Shown here piece by piece: positions 1-8,084 of a stretch of DNA of 64,000 bases. The DNA is from JAEUJM01 sp044221555 (GTDB lineage: Bacteria; Actinomycetota; Acidimicrobiia; Acidimicrobiales; DATDAH01), in the NCBI GenBank assembly GCA_044221555.1, contig JBGAOY010000004.1, forward strand, positions 310,001-374,000. The letters run 5' to 3'. The translations under genes were made by a program, and so were the position numbers. The notes beneath the pieces are model-generated. The model saw only the letters and a list, made by a program, of their open reading frames with translations. It did no database searches and was not told the origin of the DNA. The first letter of the stretch is position 1, and each line of letters starts with the position of its first letter.

Positions 1-2
1 AG

Positions 3-1538
3 GCGGGCTGGGGAGGCGTGCCCTTCGACCCGGACTACGGCGGCGGCGGGTTCCCCTGGCTGGTGGCGACCGCCCTGCAGGAGATGCTCACCGCGGCCTG
101 CATGTCGTTCTCCATGGCCCCGCTGCTCACCCAGGGCGCCATCGACATGCTGGCCCACCACGCCGACGAGACCCAGCGGGAGATCTTCCTGCCGAAGATG
201 GTCACCGGCGAGTGGACCGGCTCGATGAACCTCACCGAGCCCGAGGCCGGGTCCGATGTCGGTGCGCTCCGCACGAAGGCGGTCCCCGCCGGCGACGGCA
301 CCTGGCGCATCACCGGCACGAAGATCTTCATCACCTTCGGCGAGCACGACCTGGCCGAGAACATCATCCACCTGGTGCTGGCCCGCACACCCGATGCGCC
401 GCCCGGCACCAAGGGCATCTCCTGTTTCATCGTCCCGAAGTTCCTGGTGAACGACGACGGCACGCTCGGTGCGCGCAACGACGTGGTCTGCGCCTCGGTC
501 GAGCACAAGATGGGCATCAAGGCCAGCCCCACCTGCGTGCTCAACTACGGCGAGCAGGGCGACGGCGCGGTCGGCTACCTGATCGGCGAAGAGAACCAGG
601 GCATGCGGTACATGTTCACGATGATGAACAACGCCCGCCTGTCGGTGGGGCTGCAGGGCCTGGCGCTCGCCGAGCGCTCCTACCAGGACGCCTTGGCCTA
701 CGCCCAGGAGCGGCGGCAGGGTCGGGCGGTCGGTGCGCCCCCCGGCGAGAGCTCGTTCATCATCGAGCACCCCGACGTGCGCCGAATGCTGTTGACGATG
801 AAGGCGTCGATCGAGGCCATGAGGGGCCTGATCTACGTCACCGCCGAGGCGATGGACCGCGCCGCCCACGATCCCGACGAGGACGACCGTGAGTCCGCCC
901 GCGAGCTCGCCGACCTGCTGATCCCGATCGCCAAGGGCTGGTCCACCGACCTGGGTGTCGAGGTCACGTCGCTGGCCATCCAGGTGCACGGTGGCATGGG
1001 CTACATCGAGGAGACGGGGGTGGCCCAGCACTTCCGCGACGCCCGGATCCCGCCCATCTACGAGGGCACCAACGGCATCCAGGGCATGGACCTGGTGGGC
1101 CGCAAGCTGCCCATGCGCGGTGGCGGGGTGATGGCCGACTTCATCGCCGACGTGCGGGCCCACGGCGACCAGTTGGCCGTGGCCGGCGAGGCCCTGGCCG
1201 CGATCCGCACCAACCTGCACGAGGCGACCGACGCGCTCGAGGTGGCCACGCAGTGGCTGCTCACCCATGGCGCCGAGGACCCCAATCACGCCCTCGCCGG
1301 CGCCACGCCCTACCTGCGCCTGTTCGGGCTGGTGGCCGGCGGCTGGGTGATGGCCCGTCAGGCCCTCGCCGCGCAGGCGCGACTCGACTCGGGGGAGGGC
1401 GACCCCGAGTTCCTGCGGGCCAAGGTGGCCACCGCCACGTTCTACGCCGAGCAGCTGCTGCCCGAGGCCCTCGGCCTGGTGGCACCGGTCACCGCCGGCT
1501 CGGCCGGGCTCTTCGCCATCGAGCCGAAGTACCTGTAG
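3..1538 (+). CDS. acyl-CoA dehydrogenase (5' end outside window)
   Basis: FAD-dependent acyl-CoA dehydrogenase of fatty-acid beta-oxidation, oxidising acyl-CoA to trans-2-enoyl-CoA. The reading frame is open to the window edge, and about 511 residues are visible against roughly 600 for the long FadE type, so the N-terminus is missing. Visible family features are the middle-domain segment NLTEPEAGSDVGALR, the SVEHKMGIKASPTCVL stretch, and the catalytic-region motif YEGTNGIQGMDL near two thirds of the length. After this comes the extra C-terminal helical domain typical of the large bacterial ACADs. The next gene starts at the base after its stop codon, suggesting co-transcription. The substrate chain length cannot be told from sequence. 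Confidence 0.93.
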   Translation, partial: AGWGGVPFDPDYGGGGFPWLVATALQEMLTAACMSFSMAPLLTQGAIDMLAHHADETQREIFLPKMVTGEWTGSMNLTEPEAGSDVGALRTKAVPAGDGTWRITGTKIFITFGEHDLAENIIHLVLARTPDAPPGTKGISCFIVPKFLVNDDGTLGARNDVVCASVEHKMGIKASPTCVLNYGEQGDGAVGYLIGEENQGMRYMFTMMNNARLSVGLQGLALAERSYQDALAYAQERRQGRAVGAPPGESSFIIEHPDVRRMLLTMKASIEAMRGLIYVTAEAMDRAAHDPDEDDRESARELADLLIPIAKGWSTDLGVEVTSLAIQVHGGMGYIEETGVAQHFRDARIPPIYEGTNGIQGMDLVGRKLPMRGGGVMADFIADVRAHGDQLAVAGEALAAIRTNLHEATDALEVATQWLLTHGAEDPNHALAGATPYLRLFGLVAGGWVMARQALAAQARLDSGEGDPEFLRAKVATATFYAEQLLPEALGLVAPVTAGSAGLFAIEPKYL

Positions 1539-2495
1539 GTGCACGCGCTCCTGGGATCGATCCCCAGCCCCTCGTCGAACGAGATCGTCCTCGGCCCGCT
1601 GCACCTGCGGGCCTACGGGCTGATGATCGCCTTCGGCGTGATCGCCGCGGTCGAGCTGGCCCGCCGGCGGTGGGCGGCGCGGGGGCACGACCCGGACGAG
1701 ATCTCGGGGATGGCGCTGTGGGCCGTCCCCGCGGGCTTGGTGGGCGCGCGTCTGTACCACGTGATCACCGACTACCAGCGATTCGAGGGCCACTGGGTCG
1801 ACGCGGTGAAGGTGTGGCAGGGCGGCCTCGGCATCCCCGGCGGCATCATCGCCGGCTCCCTGGTCGGCCTCCTCTACGCCAGGCGCAAGCAGATGCCCCT
1901 CGGCGAGTTCGCCGACGCCTGCGTGCCCGGCCTACCCCTGGCCCAGGCCATCGGCCGGTTGGGGAACTGGTTCAACCAGGAGCTGTTCGGCGGCCCCACC
2001 AAGCTCCCCTGGGGCCTCGAGATCGACATCGCCCACCGGCCCGACCGGTACCTCGCGGCCACCACGTTCCATCCGACCTTCCTGTACGAGGCGCTCTGGA
2101 ACCTGGCCCTGGTGGCGGTGCTGTTGCTGATCGACCGGCGGCGGGTGTTGCGCTCGGGCAGCCTGTTCTGGGTCTACCTCGGCGGCTACTTCACCGGTCG
2201 TCTGTGGGTCGAGGCCATGCGCATCGACCCCGCCAGCCTCATCCTGGGCATCCGGGTGAACATCTGGATGAGCATCTTCGCCATGACGCTGTCGGTGGTG
2301 ATGCTCGTGGTCCGCGGCAAGCGACGCCCCGAGGACGAACCCGAGGTCGAGGCCGAGGCGGCGGCCGCCGACGGGGCCACGGCCTCGGACGGCGGCGGCG
2401 ACGACGGCGGCGTTGAGCGCGTCGGCGGGGAGGAGCACGGTCGCGAGGAGGATCGCGATCGCGAGGAGGACGCGGAGCAGGACCTGCCGTCCTGA
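1539..2495 (+). CDS. lgt: prolipoprotein diacylglyceryl transferase
   Basis: Integral membrane enzyme that transfers diacylglycerol from phosphatidylglycerol to the lipobox cysteine of prolipoproteins, the first step of lipoprotein maturation. The Lgt signature region is clear: GGLGIPGGIIAG, then AQAIGRLGNWFNQELFGGPT, and the late motif HPTFLYEALWNL, with about seven hydrophobic segments. The GTG start directly abuts the stop of the acyl-CoA dehydrogenase. The last 60 or so residues form an Asp/Glu/Ala-rich low-complexity tail beyond the usual Lgt end. That tail is probably a disordered cytoplasmic extension and is the only odd feature. Confidence 0.95.
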   Translation: MHALLGSIPSPSSNEIVLGPLHLRAYGLMIAFGVIAAVELARRRWAARGHDPDEISGMALWAVPAGLVGARLYHVITDYQRFEGHWVDAVKVWQGGLGIPGGIIAGSLVGLLYARRKQMPLGEFADACVPGLPLAQAIGRLGNWFNQELFGGPTKLPWGLEIDIAHRPDRYLAATTFHPTFLYEALWNLALVAVLLLIDRRRVLRSGSLFWVYLGGYFTGRLWVEAMRIDPASLILGIRVNIWMSIFAMTLSVVMLVVRGKRRPEDEPEVEAEAAAADGATASDGGGDDGGVERVGGEEHGREEDRDREEDAEQDLPS

Positions 2496-2600
2496 CCGGT
2501 CCGTTGGTGCATCCGGCTCGGGCAGGCAGGGTCCTGGCGCCGACCGCGCGGGGCGAGGCGCGGTCTCCTGCGAAGCACGGCCCGGAGCCGCTGCGGTGGG

Positions 2601-3590
2601 TCAGGCAGGTACTGAAGCGCCCTGCGCCAGGAGGTCCAGGTAGCTCTGGCCGCCGAGGGTGCGCCGCAGGCGGTTGTACGGGTGGTGCTCGGAGAGCTGT
2701 TCGGCACTGACGGGCGGCGGGAACAACAGCAGCTCACGGACGTCGTAGGCGATGCTGAACAGTCGCATCCGGTCGAACTGCCGCGGCATCGAGAACAGCT
2801 CGGGGTAGTAGTCGGCGAAGATGAACGGCACATCGACGTAGTCGGCGGCGCGGGCCTGGTTGCGGTAGTGCTCGGCCACGTGCAGGAACGGGAAGGCGCA
2901 GTAGCGCAGGAACACGTCCAGCTCGAGGTCGGCCGGGCACGGCCGGGCCCACTTGAAGTCGAGCAGGGCGGTGATGCGGCGGCCGTCCCACAGCACGTTG
3001 TCGAAGTGCAGGTCGCCGTGGACCATCGTGGGAGCGCTGAAGGGCTCCAGCGACGGGGCGGTGCTGAGCACCAGGTTGCGGGTTTCGATCATGACGCCGG
3101 GATCGACGTGGGCGAGGTGCTGGGCCTCCTCGAGCGCGCCGAGCAGTGCACCGGCGGGCTGGCCCGCCGGGGTCGAGCTGAGCAGCGGGGGGTTCTCGAT
3201 GGGCGGCAGCTCGACGGGGCAGACGAAGCCATGCAGCGCCCGCAGCATGGCGGTCAGCTGCTTGATGGCCTCGTGGCGGTCGGCGGCCGACATCTGGGGC
3301 CAGCACTGGCTGAGCACGCGCCCGGGCACACGGGTGACGATCAGGTGGTCGGCGCCGATGTCGCCCCCGTAGTGGACGATGGGCGGGTAGCCCAGCTCGG
3401 CGGGAAGGTAGGGCGCCATCAGCGCCTCGCGTTCGAGACGGTGGTCCTGCCGCCGGTTCAGGCGGACGATGTGCTCACCCGCGACCCACACCTCGTTCGT
3501 CACGCTCCGCAACGGCACCAGGGTGACATCCGAGTTCAGGCCGGCGTCGGCGAGGGCGTGGCGCGCCCGGGCCTCGGCGAGGGCGCTCAT
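2601..3590 (-). CDS. APH-family phosphotransferase
   Basis: Aminoglycoside phosphotransferase/choline kinase-like fold protein of 329 residues. The kinase catalytic motif MVHGDLHFDNVLWDG is present, followed by the metal-binding segment LLDFKWARPCPADLELD, so the active-site Asp residues appear intact. The N-lobe has the nucleotide-binding Lys region VWVAGEHIVRLNRRQDH. The substrate is unknown: such actinobacterial proteins are usually small-molecule kinases and only rarely drug-resistance enzymes. It converges with lgt, with about 105 nt between the two stops and no obvious terminator. No Shine-Dalgarno sequence is evident before the ATG. Confidence 0.85.
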   Translation of the reverse strand: MSALAEARARHALADAGLNSDVTLVPLRSVTNEVWVAGEHIVRLNRRQDHRLEREALMAPYLPAELGYPPIVHYGGDIGADHLIVTRVPGRVLSQCWPQMSAADRHEAIKQLTAMLRALHGFVCPVELPPIENPPLLSSTPAGQPAGALLGALEEAQHLAHVDPGVMIETRNLVLSTAPSLEPFSAPTMVHGDLHFDNVLWDGRRITALLDFKWARPCPADLELDVFLRYCAFPFLHVAEHYRNQARAADYVDVPFIFADYYPELFSMPRQFDRMRLFSIAYDVRELLLFPPPVSAEQLSEHHPYNRLRRTLGGQSYLDLLAQGASVPA

Positions 3591-3636
3591 GGCAGGACCG
3601 GTGGCGTCGTCATCGCTATCCAGTCGGCCCGTACCC

Positions 3637-4500
3637 CTACCGACTTGAGGGAGGGAGGGTCGGGTCGACGGCGGCGATGACGGCGTCGGACAGCACCGGC
3701 CACGCGGTCATCGCCCACGGGCCGAATTCCCGGCCGGACAGCCCGACGCAGGCCACCTGCCGGGTCGGGTCGACCCAGAGGAACGAGCCCGCGGCCCCGA
3801 AGTGCCCGAACGTGGCCGGCGCAGTGGCGGCACCGCTCCAGTGGGGCCGCTTCCGGCCCTTCACCTCGACGCCCAGGCCCCAGTCGAGCGGATCGAACGC
3901 CCCGATGCCGGGCAACACGCCGGCCAGGCCGGGGAAGGCCACCCGGGTCGCCCCGGCCAGCGTGGCCGGCGCCACCAGCGTGGGTCGCAGCAGCTCCCTC
4001 GCCACCGTGGCCAGGTCGTCGGCGGTGGTGAGCAGGTCCTTGGCGGGGGAGCCGTCGAGGGCCGTGTCGCCCAGGCCCAACGGCTCGACGACGGCCTCGT
4101 GGAGGTAGCGGTCGAAGGCCATCCCCGTGCGGTCCGCGACCAGCCGGCCCAGCAGGTCGAAGCCCACGTTCGAGTAGATGCGCCGGGTGGCGGGTGGCGC
4201 CAGCACCTCGTCGCGGTCGAACGCCAGGCCCGAGGCGTGGGCGAGCAGGTGGCGCACGGTGGACCCCGGCGGCCCGGCCGGCTCGTCCAACGCGATGGCC
4301 TCCTCCTCAACGGCCACCCAGAGCGCCAGCGCCGCGACCGGCTTGGTGACCGAGGCGACGCGCTGTCGCCGGCCGACCGATCCTCGACGAGCCAGCACCG
4401 CGTCGGGACCGACGACGACCACCGCCGGGTGCGGTACCGCCCACCCGTCCATCAGGGCCAGCGCGCCGGCCAGCCCGGTGATCGACGGCTCAGGTCCCAT
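3637..4500 (-). CDS. serine hydrolase, beta-lactamase class C family
   Basis: Penicillin-binding-protein-like serine hydrolase of 287 residues. The SxxK nucleophile motif is SVTK, the second motif is YSN (in IYSNVGFDLLGRL), and the third-motif region is HFGAAGSFLWVDP, where HxG takes the place of KTG as in many esterase-type members. No signal peptide is seen, so it is probably cytoplasmic and acts on an ester or amide rather than on cell wall. The start overlaps the end of the upstream dioxygenase gene by 11 nt, so the two are almost certainly translated from one mRNA. The substrate is unknown. Confidence 0.85.
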   Translation of the reverse strand: MGPEPSITGLAGALALMDGWAVPHPAVVVVGPDAVLARRGSVGRRQRVASVTKPVAALALWVAVEEEAIALDEPAGPPGSTVRHLLAHASGLAFDRDEVLAPPATRRIYSNVGFDLLGRLVADRTGMAFDRYLHEAVVEPLGLGDTALDGSPAKDLLTTADDLATVARELLRPTLVAPATLAGATRVAFPGLAGVLPGIGAFDPLDWGLGVEVKGRKRPHWSGAATAPATFGHFGAAGSFLWVDPTRQVACVGLSGREFGPWAMTAWPVLSDAVIAAVDPTLPPSSR

Positions 4501-5305
4501 CCCACACCATCGTGTGCCCGGGATCGTCGTCGCCGCCGGCGAGCAGCTCGACGGGGTCGTGCTTGTCGATGTGGCCGATCAGGCCGTGGTACACCCCGTA
4601 GCCCACCAGGCGCTGCAGCCGGTGATCGAAGGTGCGTGCCAGCTCGCGTGACAGGCCGAGCTGCTGGTTCTCCTGCTGGCGGAGGTAGCCCGCGCAGTAG
4701 TTCATGGCGATGCCCACCCGCCGCTCGGTGGTGGTGTTGGCGCCACCGCCGTGCCACAGGCTGCCGTGCCACACGAGCACGCTGCCGCGGGGCATCTCGG
4801 CCGCGACCGAGTCGTAGTGCTCGCCGTAGGCGGGGGAGTGGTCGGCCAGGTGCGAGCCGGGGATCACCCGGGTGGCACCGTTCGCCTCGGTGAAGTCGGT
4901 GACGGCCCACATCGTGTTGCACACCGTGGCCGGGTGCGGTTTGGGCAGCGGGATGAGCTGGTCGTCGGCGTGGATGGGCTGTGCGGTCTCGCCCGGGTCG
5001 ATGGCGATCGACGACAGCGACGACACCAGGCAGCCCGGGTCGAGCACCGACTCGACGAGCGGGAGGACCTCGGGATGCACCGGGATGGCCTGGAAGCGGG
5101 GGCCGTGGGCCAGCAGGTTGTAGAGGCGCAGGGTGTGGGCGCCCTCGAAGCTGTTGCCCGCCGGTACGGCGCCCAACTCGTCCTCCAGCCGGCGGAGGTC
5201 GGCGCCGAGGCCGGCTGCGGCGTCGGCGTCGAACACGTCGTGGAGCACCGTGTACCCCTGCTCGGTGATCTCCCCGCGGTGCCGGGACAGCGTCGCCTCG
5301 TCCAC
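4490..5305 (-). CDS. phytanoyl-CoA dioxygenase (PhyH) family protein
   Basis: Probable non-heme Fe(II)/2-oxoglutarate-dependent oxygenase of 271 residues. The facial triad is recognisable as HxD in QPIHADDQLIPL, plus the distal His in GSLWHGGGANTTTERR, with an Arg behind it that would bind 2-oxoglutarate. The segment ANGATRVIPGSHL is typical of PhyH proteins. It is the first gene of a two-gene minus-strand operon with the serine hydrolase. The GTG start lies 6 nt after a TAGGCT box that overlaps the divergent promoter of the alkyltransferase-like gene, so the message is probably leaderless. The substrate cannot be inferred. Confidence 0.85.
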   Translation of the reverse strand: MDEATLSRHRGEITEQGYTVLHDVFDADAAAGLGADLRRLEDELGAVPAGNSFEGAHTLRLYNLLAHGPRFQAIPVHPEVLPLVESVLDPGCLVSSLSSIAIDPGETAQPIHADDQLIPLPKPHPATVCNTMWAVTDFTEANGATRVIPGSHLADHSPAYGEHYDSVAAEMPRGSVLVWHGSLWHGGGANTTTERRVGIAMNYCAGYLRQQENQQLGLSRELARTFDHRLQRLVGYGVYHGLIGHIDKHDPVELLAGGDDDPGHTMVWDGT

Positions 5306-5311
5306 GGGTCG

Positions 5312-5321
5312 AGCCTACGCT
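5312..5321. promoter_or_regulatory. overlapping divergent -10 boxes
   Basis: The sequence AGCCTACGCT lies in the 24-nt gap between two divergent start codons. Read on the plus strand it gives TACGCT, 8 nt before the ATG at 5330. Read on the minus strand it gives TAGGCT, 6 nt before the GTG at 5305. The two hexamers share their TA. Neither gene has room for a Shine-Dalgarno sequence, so both transcripts are probably leaderless. The same layout recurs at 8068 and 47674. Confidence 0.6.
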
Positions 5322-5329
5322 CGGCGCCG

Positions 5330-5611
5330 ATGGCAGCGGCCGAGCAGGGGTTCGTCGAGGCGGTGGAGGCCGTGGTGCGGGGCCTCGGGCCCGGCGAGAT
5401 CGCGACCTACGGCGAGGTGGCCGAGGAAGCCGGCTACCCGGGCGCGGCGCGTGGCGTGGGGCGGGTGATGGCGGCCTCCGAGGGTCTGCCGTGGTGGCGG
5501 GTGGTGGCCGCCAACGGCCGGCTGGTGCCCGGCCTCGAGGACGAGCACGAGCGTCGCCTCGCCGACGAGGGCGTGGCGGTGCGGAACGGCCGGGTGCGAC
5601 GGGCCAGGTGA
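5330..5611 (+). CDS. alkyltransferase-like protein (MGMT family, no catalytic Cys)
   Basis: Small 93-residue protein matching the DNA-binding domain of O6-alkylguanine-DNA alkyltransferases: helix-turn-helix region EIATYGEVAEEAGYPGAARG, then PWWRVVAANGRL. In active alkyltransferases the last motif is PCHRV; here the acceptor Cys is replaced by Trp. That is the hallmark of ATL proteins (such as E. coli YbaZ and yeast Atl1), which bind alkylated guanine and hand it to nucleotide excision repair. The second position, normally His, is also Trp. The ATG at 5330 is chosen because a TACGCT box precedes it by 8 nt. Confidence 0.85.
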   Translation: MAAAEQGFVEAVEAVVRGLGPGEIATYGEVAEEAGYPGAARGVGRVMAASEGLPWWRVVAANGRLVPGLEDEHERRLADEGVAVRNGRVRRAR

Positions 5612-5658
5612 TCGGCGCGTGCGACGGGCCGGGTGATCGGGCGGGCGGGTGGAGGCGT

Positions 5659-5664
5659 GATACT
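5659..5664 (+). promoter_or_regulatory. -10 box (GATACT) of the glutathione peroxidase gene
   Basis: GATACT ends 7 nt before the ATG at 5672 and no Shine-Dalgarno sequence fits between them. It supports the internal ATG over upstream in-frame starts and suggests a leaderless message. Confidence 0.4.
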
Positions 5665-5671
5665 GGCCGCC

Positions 5672-6163
5672 ATGACCTCCCTCACGGAAGCACCGATCAA
5701 CACCCTCGACGGCACCCCGTCGAGCATCGCCGACCAGGCCGCCGGCAAGGTGGCCCTGGTGGTCAACGTGGCCAGCAAGTGCGGCCTGACCCCGCAGTAC
5801 GAGGGGCTCGAGCGTCTGCACGAGACCTACGCCGACAAGGGCTTCACGGTGCTGGGGGTTCCCTGCAACCAGTTCCTCGAGCAGGAGCCGGGCACCGCGG
5901 ACGAGATCGCCACGTTCTGCAGCACCACCTACGGCGTCACCTTCCCACTGTTCGAGAAGGTCGAGGTCAACGGCGAGGGACGTCACGCGATCTACGACGA
6001 GCTCACCCGGGTGGCCGATGCCGACGGTGTCGACGGTGACATCCGCTGGAACTTCGAGAAGTTCCTGCTCTCCCCCGATGGCGAGGTGGTGGCCCGCTTC
6101 GCGCCCACGGTCGAGCCCGAGGCCGACGAGATCGTGGCGGCGATCGAGGCCAACCTGCCCTGA
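5672..6163 (+). CDS. glutathione peroxidase family (thiol peroxidase)
   Basis: GPx-fold peroxidase of 163 residues that would reduce hydrogen or lipid peroxides. The catalytic-Cys motif is VNVASKCGLTPQY, the second motif is GVPCNQFLEQEPG (usually NQFGGQEPG), and the Trp/Asn motif is IRWNFEKFLL, so Cys, Gln, Trp and Asn of the tetrad are all present. Actinobacteria use mycothiol and thioredoxin rather than glutathione, so the reductant is probably thioredoxin. The resolving-Cys position resembles other bacterial GPx proteins. It stands alone, downstream of the alkyltransferase-like gene with a 60-nt gap. Confidence 0.92.
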   Translation: MTSLTEAPINTLDGTPSSIADQAAGKVALVVNVASKCGLTPQYEGLERLHETYADKGFTVLGVPCNQFLEQEPGTADEIATFCSTTYGVTFPLFEKVEVNGEGRHAIYDELTRVADADGVDGDIRWNFEKFLLSPDGEVVARFAPTVEPEADEIVAAIEANLP

Positions 6164-6347
6164 CCGCTCGGGGTGAACGGAGCAGCCGCTCGCCCTCCCG
6201 GTAGGCTGGGGGGGCGAGCTGGACGGCCCCGACGGTTGCGGTACGTGGCTCGCGGGTCGACCTCAACGCTTCCGTTCCTGCTCTGTGATTGACGGGCCGG
6301 GGAAGGCCCCCCTCGAAATCACAGACAACAGAACCGGAGCATCACTC

Positions 6348-7517
6348 ATGGCCACCTTCGACGCGCTGGGCGTGTCCGAGGATCTCGTGTCGGCCCTTGC
6401 CGACCGCGGGATCACCGAAGCCTTCCCCATCCAGGCCCTCACCATCCCCGACGCCCTCGCCGGCCGCGACGTGTGCGGCAAGGCCAAGACGGGATCGGGC
6501 AAGACCCTCGCCTTCGGCCTGCCCGTCCTCGACCGCCAGAAGAAGGCCGAGCCCCGTCGCCCCACCGCCATCGCGCTCGTCCCCACGCGTGAGCTGGCCC
6601 TGCAGGTGCGCGAGGAGCTCGCACCCTTGGCCGAGCGGCGCGGTCTGACGGTGGGCGCCGTGTACGGCGGTGCCGACATGGATCGCCAGATCAAGGCGTT
6701 CAAGGAGGGTGTCGACTTCGTGGTGGCCACCCCGGGCCGCATGATCGACCTGCTCGAGCGCAACGAGGTGTCGGTGGCGGCGCTCGACCACGTGATCGTC
6801 GACGAGGCCGACCGCATGGCCGACATGGGGTTCCTGCCGCAGGTGGAGTGGATCCTGCGCAACGTCGAGGGCACCCACCAGACCCTGCTCTTCTCGGCCA
6901 CGCTCGACGGCGTGGTCGACACCCTCGTCAAGCGGTACCAGCACGACCCGGTGTTCCACGAGGTCGAGTCGGTCAACGTCACCGTCGACGAGATGGAGCA
7001 CCGCTTCTTGTCCGTGCACCAGATGGACAAGCCCAAGGTGGCCGCCGCCATCTCCCGCGGTGGCGAGCGCACGCTGATCTTCGTACGCACCAAGCGCGGC
7101 GCCGACCGCCTGGCGGAGCAGTTGGAGAAGGAGGGCGTGAAGGCCGCCGCCATCCACGGCGACCTGCCGCAGCGCTCGCGCGAGCGGGCACTGGCCGACT
7201 TCTCCGCCGGCAAGCTGCCGGTGCTGGTGGCCACCGATGTGGCCGCCCGCGGCATCCACGTGGACGACATCGACATCGTCGTGCACTACGACCCGCCCGA
7301 GGACCACAAGTCGTACCTCCACCGCTCGGGCCGCACCGCTCGCGCCGGCGAGTCCGGTGTGGTGGCCACGTTGGTGCTGTGGGACCAGGAGCTGGCCGTG
7401 AAGCGCCTGCAGACCCGCATCGGCGTCTCCCAGCCGCTGGTGGAGGTGTTCTCGAACGACAAGCGCCTCGCCGACCTGCACGCCTGGAACCCGGCCGAGG
7501 ACCTCGCCCCCGCCTGA
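6348..7517 (+). CDS. DEAD-box ATP-dependent RNA helicase
   Basis: RNA helicase of 389 residues with every core motif: Q motif ending AFPIQ, motif I AKTGSGKT, Ia PTRELA, Ib TPGR, II DEAD, III SAT, V ATDVAARGIHVDD and VI HRSGRTAR. It stops shortly after the second RecA-like domain and lacks the basic or RNA-binding C-terminal tail of DeaD/CsdA, so it is a minimal RhlE-type enzyme. It is likely involved in RNA unwinding in ribosome assembly or mRNA decay. The start MATFDALGV is chosen because the Q motif begins there. The 184-nt upstream gap could hold a long 5' UTR, but I see no clear regulatory element. Confidence 0.95.
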   Translation: MATFDALGVSEDLVSALADRGITEAFPIQALTIPDALAGRDVCGKAKTGSGKTLAFGLPVLDRQKKAEPRRPTAIALVPTRELALQVREELAPLAERRGLTVGAVYGGADMDRQIKAFKEGVDFVVATPGRMIDLLERNEVSVAALDHVIVDEADRMADMGFLPQVEWILRNVEGTHQTLLFSATLDGVVDTLVKRYQHDPVFHEVESVNVTVDEMEHRFLSVHQMDKPKVAAAISRGGERTLIFVRTKRGADRLAEQLEKEGVKAAAIHGDLPQRSRERALADFSAGKLPVLVATDVAARGIHVDDIDIVVHYDPPEDHKSYLHRSGRTARAGESGVVATLVLWDQELAVKRLQTRIGVSQPLVEVFSNDKRLADLHAWNPAEDLAPA

Positions 7518-7521
7518 GGCG

Positions 7522-8061
7522 TCAGCCGAAGAGCGGTGAGAACGCGAACCAGTAGCTCAGGGCGGTCAACGACAGCCCGTCGGTGATCTGGCCGTCGAGG
7601 ATCAGCGCCCGAACCTCGTCGGGGGACAGCCAGCGGAGCTCCTGGGCCTCGGTGATGTCGGTGGGCTCACCGACGTGGGTGGCGCCGTCGGCCACGAAGA
7701 TGTGGAACCACTGGTCGCTGCTGCCGCCGCTGGGACGGAAGTGCACCAAGGGCTCGAGCGGGCCCGGCCGCCAGCCGGTCTCCTCGAGCGCTTCTCGCGC
7801 CGCGGCCTCGATGGGCGTCTCACCCAGCTCGATGCGGCCCGCCGGTATCTCCCAGCCCCACACGTCGGTGATGAAGCGGTGTCGCCAGAGCAGGAGCACC
7901 CCTCGGTCAGGGTCGGTGACGATCGTGCCGGCGGCCTGCTGCGGGAAGCGGATCACGTGGTGCTCGAGGCGCTGGCCGTCGGGCAGCTCGACGTCGGCGA
8001 GGTGCACGCCCAGCCAGGGGCTCTCGTAGACCGCCCGCTCGCCGTGGATCGTCCATCGCAT
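7522..8061 (-). CDS. Nudix hydrolase
   Basis: Hydrolase of nucleoside-diphosphate-linked compounds, 179 residues. The Nudix box is complete, running from GRIELGETPIEAAAREALEETGW, with the catalytic REALEE core. The preceding WGWEIPAG is the usual lead-in. Length and N-terminal layout (HHVIRFPQQAAGTIV) resemble ADP-ribose pyrophosphatases. The gene converges with the helicase (4 nt between stops) and diverges from the DNA methyltransferase gene. A TAGGAT box lies 6 nt upstream of its ATG, implying a leaderless transcript. Confidence 0.92.
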   Translation of the reverse strand: MRWTIHGERAVYESPWLGVHLADVELPDGQRLEHHVIRFPQQAAGTIVTDPDRGVLLLWRHRFITDVWGWEIPAGRIELGETPIEAAAREALEETGWRPGPLEPLVHFRPSGGSSDQWFHIFVADGATHVGEPTDITEAQELRWLSPDEVRALILDGQITDGLSLTALSYWFAFSPLFG

Positions 8062-8067
8062 CGTCCG

Positions 8068-8077
8068 ATCCTACGAT
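8068..8077. promoter_or_regulatory. overlapping divergent -10 boxes
   Basis: ATCCTACGAT sits in the 23-nt gap between divergent starts. The plus strand reads TACGAT, 7 nt before the GTG at 8085; the minus strand reads TAGGAT, 6 nt before the ATG at 8061. It is the same ten-base layout as at 5312. It probably serves as a bidirectional promoter for two leaderless genes. Confidence 0.6.
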
Positions 8078-8084
8078 CGATGGG

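Noticed and set aside
2601..3590. Aminoglycoside-resistance gene.
   Set aside because: Only the general APH/choline-kinase fold is visible, and nothing points to an antibiotic substrate or a mobile context.
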